A stretch of DNA of 64,000 nt, taken from the NCBI GenBank assembly GCA_034433795.1, contig DAOUAE010000065.1, positions 1 through 64,000 on the forward strand, in the 5' to 3' direction. This DNA comes from DAOUAE01 sp034433795 (lineage in GTDB: Bacteria; Chloroflexota; UBA6077; FW602-bin22; DAOUAE01). The position numbers were made by a program, and so were the translations under genes. Of the stretch, positions 47,694-56,358 are shown piece by piece. Each line of letters starts with the position of its first letter. The first letter of the stretch is position 1. The notes beneath the pieces are model-generated. The model saw nothing but the letters and a program-made list of their open reading frames with translations. It had not been told where the DNA came from and searched no databases.

Positions 47694-48413
47694 TCAGGCC
47701 GCCGCCGGCAGGGCTGTCAGCTTGCCCACATCCAGTTTGATGCCTGGTCCCATGGTCGTGGTCAGCGTTGCACTCCGGATGTACTGCCCCTTGGCGCCGC
47801 TGGGCCGGGCCTTCAGAATGGCGTCCATCAGCGCCGCCAGGTTCTCCAGCAGTTTATCGGTTTCGAAACTGACCTTGCCCACCGGGATGTGCAGCAGGCC
47901 GGTCCGGTCCAGACGGAACTCGACGCGCCCCTTCCGGGCGTCGCGGATGGCTCGGGGCAGGTCGGCCGGCTGAACCACCGTGCCCGAACGGGGGTTGGGC
48001 ATCAGGCCCCGGCGGCCCAGAATGCGGCCCAGACGGGCGATCCGGGGCATCATATCCGGGGTAGCCAGGGCGATGTCGAAGTCCAGCCACCCCTCCTCGA
48101 TCTTCTTGATGAGTTCGTCGGCCCCGACGTAGTCGGCTCCGGCCTCGCGGGCGATCCGCTCGGCCTCGCCGATGGCGAAGACCAGGACGCGGACCGGCCG
48201 GCCCAGGCCGTGGGGCAGGATGGCCACCCCCCGCACCTGCTGATCGGCGTGGCGCGGGTCGAGGCCGGTGCGCAGATGGAGTTCCACGGTGGCGTCGAAC
48301 CGGGTGTAGGAGGTCTTCTTGGCCAGCTCGATCGCCTCGCGGGGCTCGTAGAGTCGGGTCGGGTCAACGAGTTTCGCCGCTTCGAGGTACTTCTTCCCGT
48401 GCTTCTTCGCCAT
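47694..48413 (-). CDS. rplA: 50S ribosomal protein L1
   Basis: Ribosomal protein of the L1 stalk that releases the E-site tRNA, 239 aa. KKYLEAAKLVDPTRLYEPREAIELAK, the central MPNPRSGTVV and the end SGAKGQYIRSATLTTTMGPGIKLD are conserved. ATG 48413 (MAKKHGKKY) has GGGAGGAG upstream; the longer open frame is not needed. It can also repress its own operon in other bacteria. Lies between rplK and the L10 leader. Confidence 0.96.
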   Translation of the reverse strand: MAKKHGKKYLEAAKLVDPTRLYEPREAIELAKKTSYTRFDATVELHLRTGLDPRHADQQVRGVAILPHGLGRPVRVLVFAIGEAERIAREAGADYVGADELIKKIEEGWLDFDIALATPDMMPRIARLGRILGRRGLMPNPRSGTVVQPADLPRAIRDARKGRVEFRLDRTGLLHIPVGKVSFETDKLLENLAALMDAILKARPSGAKGQYIRSATLTTTMGPGIKLDVGKLTALPAAA

Positions 48414-48470
48414 GGTCTCCTCCCTGTGGTCCAGGCGGGATAAGGTCCCTCCCACCGGGATGCGGATCGG

Positions 48471-48896
48471 TCAGCCCACGACCTCCAGCCCCATCGAGCG
48501 GGCCGTGCCCTCGACCATGCGCATCGCCGCTTCGAGGTCGGTGGTGTTGAGATCCTTCAGTTTGATCTCGGCGATCTCCCGGATCTTCTCGCGGGTGATG
48601 GTCCCGACCTTCTGGCGATTGGGGGCGCCAGAGCCCTTCTCGATGTTGGCCGCCTTCTTCAGGAGATCGGCGGTCGGCGGGGTTTTGGTGACGAACGTGA
48701 ACGACCGGTCCTCGTAGATCGTGATCTCGACCGGGATGATCATCCCGACCTGGCTGGCCGTGCGCTCGTTGTACTCTTTGACGAAGGCCATGATGTTGAC
48801 GCCGTGCTGGCCGAGCGCCGGGCCGACCGGCGGGGCCGGTGTCGCCTTCCCGGCCGGGATCTGCAGTTTGACAATCGCCTTGATCTTCTTGGCCAT
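48471..48896 (-). CDS. rplK: 50S ribosomal protein L11
   Basis: Protein of the GTPase-associated centre, 141 aa. LQIPAGKATPAPPVGPALGQHGVNIMAF is the invariant Pro-rich N-terminal region that thiopeptide antibiotics target, and the C-terminal rRNA-binding domain has GTITREKIREIAEIK. Standard length; 32 nt after nusG. Confidence 0.97.
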   Translation of the reverse strand: MAKKIKAIVKLQIPAGKATPAPPVGPALGQHGVNIMAFVKEYNERTASQVGMIIPVEITIYEDRSFTFVTKTPPTADLLKKAANIEKGSGAPNRQKVGTITREKIREIAEIKLKDLNTTDLEAAMRMVEGTARSMGLEVVG

Positions 48897-48927
48897 CCGT
48901 CACATCCTGTGTCCGAGAGTTCAGGGC

Positions 48928-49539
48928 TCAGACGCGCTCGACCTGCAGGAAGTCCAGTTCGATGGGGGTCTCGCGCCCGAAGAAAGAGACCAGGACGCGC
49001 ACCTTGCCCTTCTCGTGGTTGATGTCGCTGACCACCCCGATGAAGTCGGCGAACGGACCATCGATGATGCGGACCGTCTGGCCCTTGGTGAACGAGATCT
49101 TCACCCGCGGGGCCTCGGTCTTCATCTGCTTGAGGATGGCCTTGACCTCGTGGTCCTGAAGCGGGATGGGCTTGTTGCCCGAGCCCACAAAGCCGGTCAC
49201 CCCCGGGGTATTGCGGACCACGTACCACGACTGGTCGTCCATAATCATCTCGACCAGAACGTAGCCGGGGAAGACCTTCCGCTGGACCGTCCGCCGCTGG
49301 CCATCCTTGACCTCGACCTCGCCCTCCATCGGGATGACCACCTGGAAGATCTTGTCCTGCATCTCCATGGTACGGATCCGCTGCTCCAGGTTGGCCTTGA
49401 CCTTGTTCTCATGGCCAGAGTAGGTGTGGATCACGTACCACTTGCGCTCTGGATGCTTGACCTCGGTGGTCTCCTCGGTCGGGGCGGGACTGGTCGCGCT
49501 GGTCTCAGGCTGGTTTTCGCGGAGCGTCTCCTGCGTCAT
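48928..49539 (-). CDS. nusG: Transcription termination/antitermination protein NusG
   Basis: Binds RNA polymerase and links it to Rho or to the ribosome, 203 aa. The NGN domain (KWYVIHTYSGHENKVKANLEQR, FPGYVLVEM) and KOW domain (GQTVRIIDGPFADFIGVV) are complete. An acidic Thr/Glu-rich extension of about 30 residues precedes the NGN. Standard secE-nusG-rplK order. Confidence 0.96.
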   Translation of the reverse strand: MTQETLRENQPETSATSPAPTEETTEVKHPERKWYVIHTYSGHENKVKANLEQRIRTMEMQDKIFQVVIPMEGEVEVKDGQRRTVQRKVFPGYVLVEMIMDDQSWYVVRNTPGVTGFVGSGNKPIPLQDHEVKAILKQMKTEAPRVKISFTKGQTVRIIDGPFADFIGVVSDINHEKGKVRVLVSFFGRETPIELDFLQVERV

Positions 49540-49586
49540 CGTCAGTCGGACGTAGGCGTCCGTCCCTCCTTACCGGTGAAGGCCGT

Positions 49587-49904
49587 CTAAAAGCGGCTGA
49601 TAATAAACTCGAAGAATTTGCTGAAAAGCAGGTCGACCAGGCCCAGAAAGGCACCCATCGCCGCCGAGACCGCACAGACGATCAACGTGAGATTGACCAC
49701 CTGCTCCCGACTGGGCCAGGTGATCTTCTTGACCTCCGACCGCATCTCAACATAGAAACGGCGGAACGGCCCCTCCGGGGCCCAGAGCCGCTGGAGTTTC
49801 TGGACCGCCGGCGCCCAGCGGGGCCGACTGACCGGCGGGGCGACCCGTCGGACCGGCGGGCTTTCCACCGGCCGGCGCGGTTTGGTGACCATGCGGTTCT
49901 TCAT
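49587..49904 (-). CDS. secE: Preprotein translocase subunit SecE
   Basis: Essential single-span subunit of the Sec translocon, 105 aa from ATG 49904 (GGGAGCGC upstream). The C-terminal core FYVEMRSEVKKITWPSREQVVNLT followed by a single hydrophobic helix is diagnostic. The N-terminal 45 residues are Arg/Pro-rich and not conserved. First gene of the secE-nusG-rplKAJL cluster; the usual upstream rpmG and tRNA-Trp are missing. Confidence 0.92.
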   Translation of the reverse strand: MKNRMVTKPRRPVESPPVRRVAPPVSRPRWAPAVQKLQRLWAPEGPFRRFYVEMRSEVKKITWPSREQVVNLTLIVCAVSAAMGAFLGLVDLLFSKFFEFIISRF

Positions 49905-49997
49905 GCGCGCTCCCGGCGCGATCCCTGCACTCTCTCTGGCCCGGACCGAAAACAACGCGGCGCACCCACCGGGTGCGAGGCCGCGTCTCCTGTCCAA

Positions 49998-50026
49998 ATC
50001 ATACTGCATGCCGGGCCGGTTGTCAA
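49998..50026 (-). promoter_or_regulatory. Promoter of secE-nusG-rplKA
   Basis: Minus-strand TTGACA (50021-50026) and TATGAT (49998-50003) are 17 bp apart, a near-consensus promoter with a leader of about 85 nt before secE. Confidence 0.8.
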
Positions 50027-50101
50027 GAGGAACCGGACGAGAGACGGAGGGCTCTCATGTTCGCTCGCTGAGCAGCCGGCCCGGCTGCTAAGGAGTGGGT
50101 G

Positions 50102-50362
50102 ATGCAGGTGACGGTCACGTTGATCGCTTTGCCCGCCTGGCCCCTCGACGCCCACGGGGCCGGTGAGCACCACACCCTGACGACTGTCGCCCAGCGCGTG
50201 ACCCTCCCCGAGGGAGCGCGGGTCGCCGACCTCCTGCAGGCGCTCGATCTGCACCCGGGGGAGGTTTTGCTGGTGCTCATCAACGGGGCGGAGGGCGACC
50301 ACACCCATCCCCTGCGCGACGGCGACGCGGTGGTGCTCAACGGCCCCTTCGTCGGCGACTAG
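50102..50362 (+). CDS. MoaD/ThiS-like ubiquitin-fold protein without C-terminal GG
   Basis: Small beta-grasp protein of 86 aa. VTLPEGARVADLLQALDLHPGEVLLVLING and DGDAVVLNGPFVGD match the MoaD/ThiS sulfur-carrier pattern. The protein ends VGD, not the GG that is thiocarboxylated in true carriers. An insertion LPAWPLDAHGAGEHHTL near the start lengthens the first loop. GGAGTGGGTG precedes ATG 50102, and a hairpin (AGCAGCCGG/CCCGGCTGCT) lies just upstream of it. It overlaps the convergent lpdA stop by 4 nt. Confidence 0.72.
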   Translation: MQVTVTLIALPAWPLDAHGAGEHHTLTTVAQRVTLPEGARVADLLQALDLHPGEVLLVLINGAEGDHTHPLRDGDAVVLNGPFVGD

Positions 50363-51783
50363 CGGCCGGCCGGGGTCCTGGGCGGCAGGTGGATCGGCTG
50401 CCCGAAGACGGCGTGGGCGGCCTCGGCCAGCGCCTCGCTCAGCGTTGGATGGGCGTGGATGTTGGTGGCGATCTCGTCGGGCGTGGCCTCGAGGAACCGG
50501 GCCAGCGTCAGTTCGGGCAGGAGCTCGGTCACGTGCGGACCGATGAGATGGGCGCCCAGGATCTCGCCGGTTTTGGCGTCGCTGACGATCTTGACGAAGC
50601 CCTCGGCCTCACCGAGGATAAGCGCCCGGCTGTTCGGTCGGAAGGGGAAGCGGCCGACCTTGACCTCGTAGCCTTTGGCCCGGGCTTCCTCTTCGGTCAG
50701 CCCCATGCTGGCGATCTGGGGCCGGCAGTAGGTGGCCCGGGGGGCTCGCAGATAGTCGATGGGGATCGGTTCCTGGCCGGCGATGGCCTCGGCGGCCACG
50801 ATCCCCTCGGCCGAGGCCACGTGGGCCAGCGGCAGGCGGCCGGTGACGTCGCCGATGGCGTAGAGGTTGGGCTCGGCCGTCTGCTGGTACTCGTTGACCT
50901 GAATGGCCCCGCGCTCGATCCGCACCCGCAGGCCCTCCAGCCCCAGGTTCTCGATGTTGGCGGCCCGCCCGATAGCCACCAGGATGCACTCGGCGGTTAG
51001 ACGCTCGGTCCGGTTCTCCACCGTGATCTCCACGGCCACGCCGTCAGGGCCCTGCTGGAGCGTTTCGGGAAGGACGCGGGCGCCGGTCCGGATAGTGATA
51101 CCCCGGCGGGCGTAGGCCCGGGCCAGAGCCTCGCTGACCTCCGGGTCCTCGAGCGGCACCAGCCGGGGCAGGGCCTCGACCAGCGTCACCTCGCTGCCCA
51201 GGTCGCGCCAGATCGAGGCGAACTCGACGCCGACCGCGCCGGCGCCGATGATGATGACCGAGCGGGGGATACTCCGGCGGGCCAGCGCCTCGTTGCTGGT
51301 CAGGATGCGCTCGGGGTCGGGCTGCCAGCCCGGCAGCATCTTGGGCCGCGAGCCGGTGGCCACGATCACCGCCCGGCCGGCCAGCTCCTGCTGGCTGCCG
51401 TCCTGGCTGACCAGGACCGTGGTCGGGCCGCTCAGCCGTCCGGTCCCACGGACCAGGGTGATCCCGTAGCCGCGGATCAGGGTCTCCAGTCCGCGGTAGA
51501 GCTGATCGACCACCTGGTCACGGCGGGCGAACAGCTGGCCGGGGTCGATCCGGGGCTCGCCCAGGTGGATGCCGAAGCCAGGGGCCAGACTGGCCCGGTG
51601 GACCAGTTCGGCCGCCTCGAGCATGGCCTTGGTGGGGATGCAGCCCCAGTGCAGGCAGACGCCGCCGACCTTGTCGCGCTCGACCAGGGCGGTGCGCAGG
51701 CCCAGCTGGGCGGCCCGGATGGCGGCGACGTAGCCGCCCGGACCGCCGCCGACGACCACCACGTCGAACTGTGCCCGTTCCAT
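50359..51783 (-). CDS. lpdA: Dihydrolipoyl dehydrogenase (E3)
   Basis: FAD-dependent disulfide oxidoreductase that reoxidises lipoyl groups, 474 aa. N-terminal FAD motif VVVGGGPGGYVAAI, redox disulfide GGVCLHWGCIPTKAM, NAD motif IIIGAGAVGVEFA, second FAD motif YAIGDVTG, and the C-terminal catalytic HAHPTLSEA (His-Glu) are all present. It follows pdhC by 12 nt and completes the 2-oxoacid dehydrogenase operon. Confidence 0.96.
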   Translation of the reverse strand: MERAQFDVVVVGGGPGGYVAAIRAAQLGLRTALVERDKVGGVCLHWGCIPTKAMLEAAELVHRASLAPGFGIHLGEPRIDPGQLFARRDQVVDQLYRGLETLIRGYGITLVRGTGRLSGPTTVLVSQDGSQQELAGRAVIVATGSRPKMLPGWQPDPERILTSNEALARRSIPRSVIIIGAGAVGVEFASIWRDLGSEVTLVEALPRLVPLEDPEVSEALARAYARRGITIRTGARVLPETLQQGPDGVAVEITVENRTERLTAECILVAIGRAANIENLGLEGLRVRIERGAIQVNEYQQTAEPNLYAIGDVTGRLPLAHVASAEGIVAAEAIAGQEPIPIDYLRAPRATYCRPQIASMGLTEEEARAKGYEVKVGRFPFRPNSRALILGEAEGFVKIVSDAKTGEILGAHLIGPHVTELLPELTLARFLEATPDEIATNIHAHPTLSEALAEAAHAVFGQPIHLPPRTPAGR

Positions 51784-51795
51784 CGTCTTGCTCCT

Positions 51796-53028
51796 TCAGT
51801 ACACCAGGCTGATGGGGTTCTCCAGCAGGCGTCTCAGTTCCTGCAGGAACTGAGCGCCTTCGGCGCCGTAGAAGACCCGATGGTCGCCAGAGAGCGTGAC
51901 GCGCATGCGCTGGCGGACCACCACCTGGTCGTCCACGACCACCGGCTTGGGCTGGATCGCGCCGACCGCCAGGATGGCGCTCTGCCCGGGCGGGATGATG
52001 GCGATGAACTCGTCGATCTCGAACATCCCGAGATTGGAGATGGTGAAGGTGGCGCCCTCCAGATCGTGGGCGGTGGCCTTGCCAGCGCGGGCCCGTTCGA
52101 TGAGGTCACGGCTCTCCCGGGCGATCTGCTGGAGCGGCTTGGTGTGGGCGTCGCGCACCACCACCACCAGCAGGGCGTCGGGAGTGGCCACGGCGATCCC
52201 GATGTTGACCGTCTTGAAGCGGATGACCTGCCCGTCGTGGTAGGTGGCGTTGATCGCGGGGAACTTCTGGAGGGCCAGGGCGCAGGCCTTGACGATGAGA
52301 TCGGTGAAAGAGACGCCGGGGGTCCCGGCCCAGGCGTTGATCTGGGTCCGCAGCGCCACCGCCGCCGTCATGTCGATCTCGGTGGTGAGGTAGAAGTGGG
52401 GGATCGTCGTTTTGCTCTGGACCATGCGCTGGGCGATGAGGCTCTGGACGCGTGTGAGCGGCACGGTCTCGCGCAGTTCCGGCGGGATGGCGATGGGCGG
52501 GGCGGCGGGGGGTGCTGCCGGGGGGGCAGCGGGCGGAGGGGGGGCGGCGGCCGGGGCCGCGGCTCGGGCCTGCAGGTAGGCCTCCACGTCCTCGCGGGTG
52601 ATACGGCCTTCGGGGCCGGTTCCTTTGACCTGGCGCAGATCGATGCCGTACTGTTCGGCCAGGCGGCGGGCCACCGGCGTGGCCCGGATGCGCTCGGGCG
52701 GGGCGGCGGGGGGTGCTGCCGGGGGGGCAGCGGGCGGAGGGGCGGCGGGTGGGGCCGCCGGCGCGGCTGGGGCGGCGGCCGGGGCCTCCTCCGGGCGGCG
52801 CAGGATGGCGATGGGCTGGCCGAGCGGCACCGTTGTCCCCTCTGGGACCAGCAGTTTCTCGACGATGCCCTCCTCGAAGGCCTCGAGTTCCATCGTCGCC
52901 TTGTCGGTTTCGATGTCGGCCAGGGGCTCGCCCTTGCGGACGTGTTCCCCCTCCCGCTTGCGCCAGCGCACCACGGTCCCCGCTTCCATGGTGTCGCTGA
53001 GGCGCGGCATCACGATCTCGATCGGCAT
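51796..53028 (-). CDS. pdhC: Dihydrolipoamide acyltransferase (E2) with altered catalytic motif
   Basis: Core acyltransferase of a pyruvate dehydrogenase-type complex, 410 aa. One lipoyl domain (lipoyl Lys in ETDKATMELEAF), an Ala/Pro linker, a peripheral-subunit-binding domain (RATPVARRLAEQYGIDLRQVKGTG), a second Ala/Pro linker and the catalytic domain are in the usual order. The catalytic motif His-x3-Asp-Gly is changed to His-R-V-F-Tyr-Gly (GDHRVFYGAEGA). The two linkers are encoded by a 47-bp exact direct repeat. Gene order pdhA-pdhB-pdhC-lpdA supports pyruvate or branched-chain substrate. Confidence 0.92.
   Translation of the reverse strand: MPIEIVMPRLSDTMEAGTVVRWRKREGEHVRKGEPLADIETDKATMELEAFEEGIVEKLLVPEGTTVPLGQPIAILRRPEEAPAAAPAAPAAPPAAPPPAAPPAAPPAAPPERIRATPVARRLAEQYGIDLRQVKGTGPEGRITREDVEAYLQARAAAPAAAPPPPAAPPAAPPAAPPIAIPPELRETVPLTRVQSLIAQRMVQSKTTIPHFYLTTEIDMTAAVALRTQINAWAGTPGVSFTDLIVKACALALQKFPAINATYHDGQVIRFKTVNIGIAVATPDALLVVVVRDAHTKPLQQIARESRDLIERARAGKATAHDLEGATFTISNLGMFEIDEFIAIIPPGQSAILAVGAIQPKPVVVDDQVVVRQRMRVTLSGDHRVFYGAEGAQFLQELRRLLENPISLVY
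52495..52541. repeat. 47-bp direct repeat, copy 1 (pdhC linker)
   Basis: The same 47-bp GC-rich sequence, coding for Ala/Pro, is found again at 52696-52742 without a mismatch. It encodes the linker between the subunit-binding and catalytic domains. Confidence 0.85.
52696..52742. repeat. 47-bp direct repeat, copy 2 (pdhC linker)
   Basis: Identical to 52495-52541. It encodes the linker between the lipoyl and subunit-binding domains. Confidence 0.85.
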
Positions 53029-53091
53029 GCGGACCTCCTCGTCGGTCGACCGTCGCCCGTGGGCGGGCGGAGTGCGGTGGGCAGACGGGCT

Positions 53092-54075
53092 TTAGCGACG
53101 GCGGTGGACCAGGTCCTCGACCGTGCGCACGATGTCCTCGGCGTGGGGCAGCACCGCCTCTTCGAGGTTCGGGGCGTAGGGCATCGGGACCTCGACCGAG
53201 CCGATGCGGACGACCGGAGCGTCGAGGTAGTCAAAGGCCCCCTCGGCGATGCGGGCGGCGATCTCGGCCGTGACCCCGTAGGTCGGCCAGCCCTCTTCGA
53301 CGATGACGGCCCGGCCGGTCTTCTTGACCGAGGTCAGGACGGTCTCGGCGTCGAGCGGCCGCAGGCTGCGCAGGTCCACCACCTCGGCCTCGATGCCGCG
53401 CTCAGCCAGGTGGCGGGCGGCGTCCAGCGCGACCAGAGTCATGCGCGAGTAGGCGATGATGGACACGTCGCGTCCCTCGCGGGCGATGGTCGCCTGGCCG
53501 ATGGGCACGGTGTAATCGCCCTCGGGCACCTCGCCCCGAACGTTATAGAGGCGCAGCCCCTCGATGAAGAGCACCGGGCAGTCGTCGCGAATCGCGGCCT
53601 TGAGGAGCCCTTTGGCGTCGGCCGGGGTGGCCGGGGCCACCACCTTCAGCCCGGGAATACTGGCGAAGAGGTGCTCCAGATTCTGCGAATGCTGGGCGGT
53701 CAGCTGGCGGCCGGCCCCGCTCGGGGTGCGGATGGTCAGCGGGCAGACCAGTTTGCCGCCGAACATGTAGCGCAGTTTGGCGGCGTGGTTGACGATCTGA
53801 TCCATCGCCAGCAGGATGAAGTTGATGGTCATGATCTCGACCACCGGGCGCAGGCCGACCATCGCCGCGCCGATGCCCATGCCGACGATGACCTCTTCGG
53901 CGATCGGTGTGTCGCGGACCCGTTTCTCGCCGAACTCGCGGTAGAGACCGGCGGTGACCTTGTACGACCCTTCGAAAACCCCGATGTCCTCGCCCAGCAG
54001 GAAGACGGTCGGGTCGCGCTGCATCTCTTCTCGGAGGGCCTGGTTCAGCGCCTCGCGGTAGGTGATGACCGGCAC
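53092..54075 (-). CDS. pdhB: 2-oxoacid dehydrogenase E1 beta subunit
   Basis: Beta subunit of a heterotetrameric ThDP-dependent E1, 327 aa. LGEDIGVFEGSYKVTAGL, PIAEEVIVGMGIGAAMVGLRP, GAGRQLTAQHSQNLEHLFASIPGLKVV and VVDLRSLRPLD are typical. The His in AQHSQ contributes to the active site. It follows pdhA by 2 nt and precedes pdhC by 63 nt. Confidence 0.95.
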   Translation of the reverse strand: MPVITYREALNQALREEMQRDPTVFLLGEDIGVFEGSYKVTAGLYREFGEKRVRDTPIAEEVIVGMGIGAAMVGLRPVVEIMTINFILLAMDQIVNHAAKLRYMFGGKLVCPLTIRTPSGAGRQLTAQHSQNLEHLFASIPGLKVVAPATPADAKGLLKAAIRDDCPVLFIEGLRLYNVRGEVPEGDYTVPIGQATIAREGRDVSIIAYSRMTLVALDAARHLAERGIEAEVVDLRSLRPLDAETVLTSVKKTGRAVIVEEGWPTYGVTAEIAARIAEGAFDYLDAPVVRIGSVEVPMPYAPNLEEAVLPHAEDIVRTVEDLVHRRR

Positions 54076-54077
54076 GC

Positions 54078-55127
54078 TCAGTCCTCCGCGTAGACGTACT
54101 TGGTCAGTTCGCTGAGGTCCGGGAAGGGGCTCTGCTCGGCGAACTCCACCGCCCGGTTGACGGTCTCGGTGACCTCGCGGGCGATGGCCGCCTTCTCGGC
54201 GCTGCTGAGCAGCCCGGCCTCCTCCAGCTGTCGCTCAAAGCGCACGATCGGGTCGCGGGCCCGCCACTGCTGGACCTCCTCTTCGGTCCGGTAGGCCCGG
54301 CCGGGGTCGGCCATCGAGTGGCCACGGTAGCGGTAGCAGACGTATTCGATAAGGCTCGGCTCCCGCTGCGTCCGGGCCCGTTCGATCGCCCGCTCGGTGG
54401 CCTCGCGCGAGGCCAGAACATCCATCCCGTCGACCCGCTCCGCGTACATGTTATACGCGCAGGCCTTCTTGTAGATCTCCGGGACGGCCGAGGCCTTGGT
54501 GACGGGCATCCCCATCGCGTAGAAGTTGTTGGTGCAGGCGAAGACGATGGGCAGGCGCCAGAGTTTGGCGATATTGAGCGACTCGTGGAAGGCGCCGATA
54601 TCGGTGGCCCCCTCACCGAACTGGCAGAGCACGACCTCGTTGCCGCCCCGGTAGTCGATGGCCAGGCCGATACCCACCGCCAGCGGCAGGTGGCCGCCGA
54701 CGATGGCCCAGCCGCCGAGGAAGCGGCGGGTCTCATCGAAGAGGTGCATCGAGCCGCCCCGCCCCCGGGCGCAGCCGGTCACCTTGCCGAAGAGTTCGGC
54801 CATGACCACGCCGGGGTCGGTGCCACGGGCCAGGGCGTAGCCGTGGTCGCGGTAGGCGGTGATGAGATAATCCTGTGGGGGGAGGGCGGTGACCATGCCG
54901 ACGACGGCGGCCTCTTCGCCGACGTTGAGGTGCAGGTAGCCGCCGATCTTGGCGCGGGTGTACATCTCGGCCGCCTTCTCCTCAAACTCCCGGATGAGGA
55001 GCATCAGGCGGTACATCCGGAGCAGTTCCTCCCGCGGGTAGCGGCTGAGCAGCGGCGGCGCTTCGGCCGTCGGCAGGTGCGGTGGCGAGGAGAGAACACC
55101 ACCCTCGCCAAAGCTCTCGTACTGCAT
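54078..55127 (-). CDS. pdhA: 2-oxoacid dehydrogenase E1 alpha subunit
   Basis: Alpha subunit of E1, 349 aa. The ThDP-binding region FGEGATDIGAFHESLNIAKLW...NNFYAMG, RDHGYALARGTD, and GRGGSMHLFD are conserved, and YRYRGHSMADPGRAYR is the phosphorylation-loop region. The GEG start replaces the more common GDG. ATG 55127 has AAGGAGG upstream and is chosen over GTG 55142. First gene of the operon. Pyruvate is the likeliest substrate. Confidence 0.94.
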   Translation of the reverse strand: MQYESFGEGGVLSSPPHLPTAEAPPLLSRYPREELLRMYRLMLLIREFEEKAAEMYTRAKIGGYLHLNVGEEAAVVGMVTALPPQDYLITAYRDHGYALARGTDPGVVMAELFGKVTGCARGRGGSMHLFDETRRFLGGWAIVGGHLPLAVGIGLAIDYRGGNEVVLCQFGEGATDIGAFHESLNIAKLWRLPIVFACTNNFYAMGMPVTKASAVPEIYKKACAYNMYAERVDGMDVLASREATERAIERARTQREPSLIEYVCYRYRGHSMADPGRAYRTEEEVQQWRARDPIVRFERQLEEAGLLSSAEKAAIAREVTETVNRAVEFAEQSPFPDLSELTKYVYAED

Positions 55128-55244
55128 CCAGTCCTCCTTCACGTGTCCGACGGGCCAGCCGGACAGGCGGAATCGGCGGTGGTGTCAGGACCGGGCTGGC
55201 GACCGGGTGCGCGTGAGTCGGGTGGCCCGTCCGAACGGGCTCTC

Positions 55245-55272
55245 GCTATACTAGTCTCCTATTGTACCGCAA
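55245..55272 (-). promoter_or_regulatory. Possible pdh operon promoter
   Basis: Minus-strand TTGCGG (55267-55272) and TATAGC (55245-55250) are 16 bp apart. The divergent gap contains no other good minus-strand candidate. Confidence 0.4.
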
Positions 55273-55295
55273 GTGGCGGTGCCGTGCTAGTGTCC

Positions 55296-55325
55296 TTGCC
55301 GGGGCGGCCGCCGCCCGGCTATAAT
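55296..55325 (+). promoter_or_regulatory. Promoter of the diiron-cupin operon
   Basis: TTGCCG (55296-55301) and a perfect TATAAT (55320-55325) are 18 bp apart. The leader is about 50 nt to GTG 55381. Confidence 0.75.
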
Positions 55326-55380
55326 CTGGAGCAGGCGATGGCGGCCGGACCACCGGCCGCCTTGTCTCAAGGAGAGAGGC

Positions 55381-56355
55381 GTGGCGCAGTCGCAGACCTT
55401 TGGTGATCTGGCCCTGAGCCGGCTGCTGGGCGCTCCCCCCGCGCAGGTGGCGCCGCGCGGCCTGGCCCCGCGCGGGCTCTACCCCGAGGGCGAGGGCGTG
55501 CCGCACGATTTCCAGGTCATGGAGCGGGCCCTCGTTTGGGCCGAGGGGGTCGAGCGCCTTTACGAACAGGCCAAGGAGCGGCAGTGGAACGCCAGCGTGG
55601 ATATCCCCTGGGACTTGGGGCGCGGCGTGCCGGAGCCACTGGAACGGGCGCTCTGCACCGTCCTCACCTGGATGGTCCAGCAGGAGTTCGCCGCCTGGTA
55701 TGTGCCGGCCAAGTTCCTGCCCCGCATCCACCCGTCCTACCTGGAGCCGGCCCTCTTCCTGTCGACCCAGGTGCTGGACGAGGCGCGGCACGTTGAGGCC
55801 TTCACCAAGCGTCTCTTCCTCAACGGCGTCGGCTTCGTCGGCACCTACCCGGCCACCGAATCCTCGCTCCGCGGTCTCCTCCAGCAGGAGGCCTTCGATA
55901 AGGCCTCGTTCCTGCTGCATGTTCTGGGCGAGGGGACGTTCCTCGACCTCTTCGCCTTCCTGCGCCGGATCGCGCCGGACGAGGCCAGTCGGGCGCTCTT
56001 CATCCGGTCGCACGAGGATGAGGCCCGACACGTGGCCTACGGCACCGGTCGGCTGCGGGTGCAGCTGCAGCACGATCCGCGGGCCATCGACCGCTTTGTT
56101 GAGGCGCTGGAGGAGCGGATCAGCTTCGCCCAGGAGGTCTCGGGCATCCCGCCGGCGGTCCAGGAGGCGCTGGTGGTCCTGGCGGGCGGCGGGGAGCGCG
56201 GGCTGGCCTTCGCCCGTGGGCTCCAGCAGGTCCAGGAGTTCCAGCGGGAGTTACACGAGAACCGGGTGCGTCGGCTCATGGGCAGCGGCTTCCCCGAGGC
56301 CGTCGCCCGACACATCTCCGATCTGCACGCCCGCGCCTCGGGCAACGCGATGTGA
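55381..56355 (+). CDS. Ferritin-like diiron protein of unknown function
   Basis: Helical protein of 324 aa. It has a full diiron carboxylate set: E102 (QQEFAAWY), E134-x-x-H137 (DEARHVEAF), E184 (VLGEGTFLDL) and E214-x-x-H217 (DEARHVAYG), the spacing of R2-like and AurF-like ferritin-fold oxygenases. It is not a nucleotide-reductase R2, whose radical-tyrosine region I do not see. AAGGAGAG precedes GTG 55381. A cupin gene begins 3 nt after the stop, so the two probably act together. The reaction is unknown. Confidence 0.8.
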   Translation: MAQSQTFGDLALSRLLGAPPAQVAPRGLAPRGLYPEGEGVPHDFQVMERALVWAEGVERLYEQAKERQWNASVDIPWDLGRGVPEPLERALCTVLTWMVQQEFAAWYVPAKFLPRIHPSYLEPALFLSTQVLDEARHVEAFTKRLFLNGVGFVGTYPATESSLRGLLQQEAFDKASFLLHVLGEGTFLDLFAFLRRIAPDEASRALFIRSHEDEARHVAYGTGRLRVQLQHDPRAIDRFVEALEERISFAQEVSGIPPAVQEALVVLAGGGERGLAFARGLQQVQEFQRELHENRVRRLMGSGFPEAVARHISDLHARASGNAM

Positions 56356-56358
56356 GCG

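Noticed and set aside
51565..54093. Open frame of 842 codons on the plus strand opposite lpdA-pdhC-pdhB
   Set aside because: Antisense shadow of three clear enzyme genes; low-complexity GGG-rich peptide.
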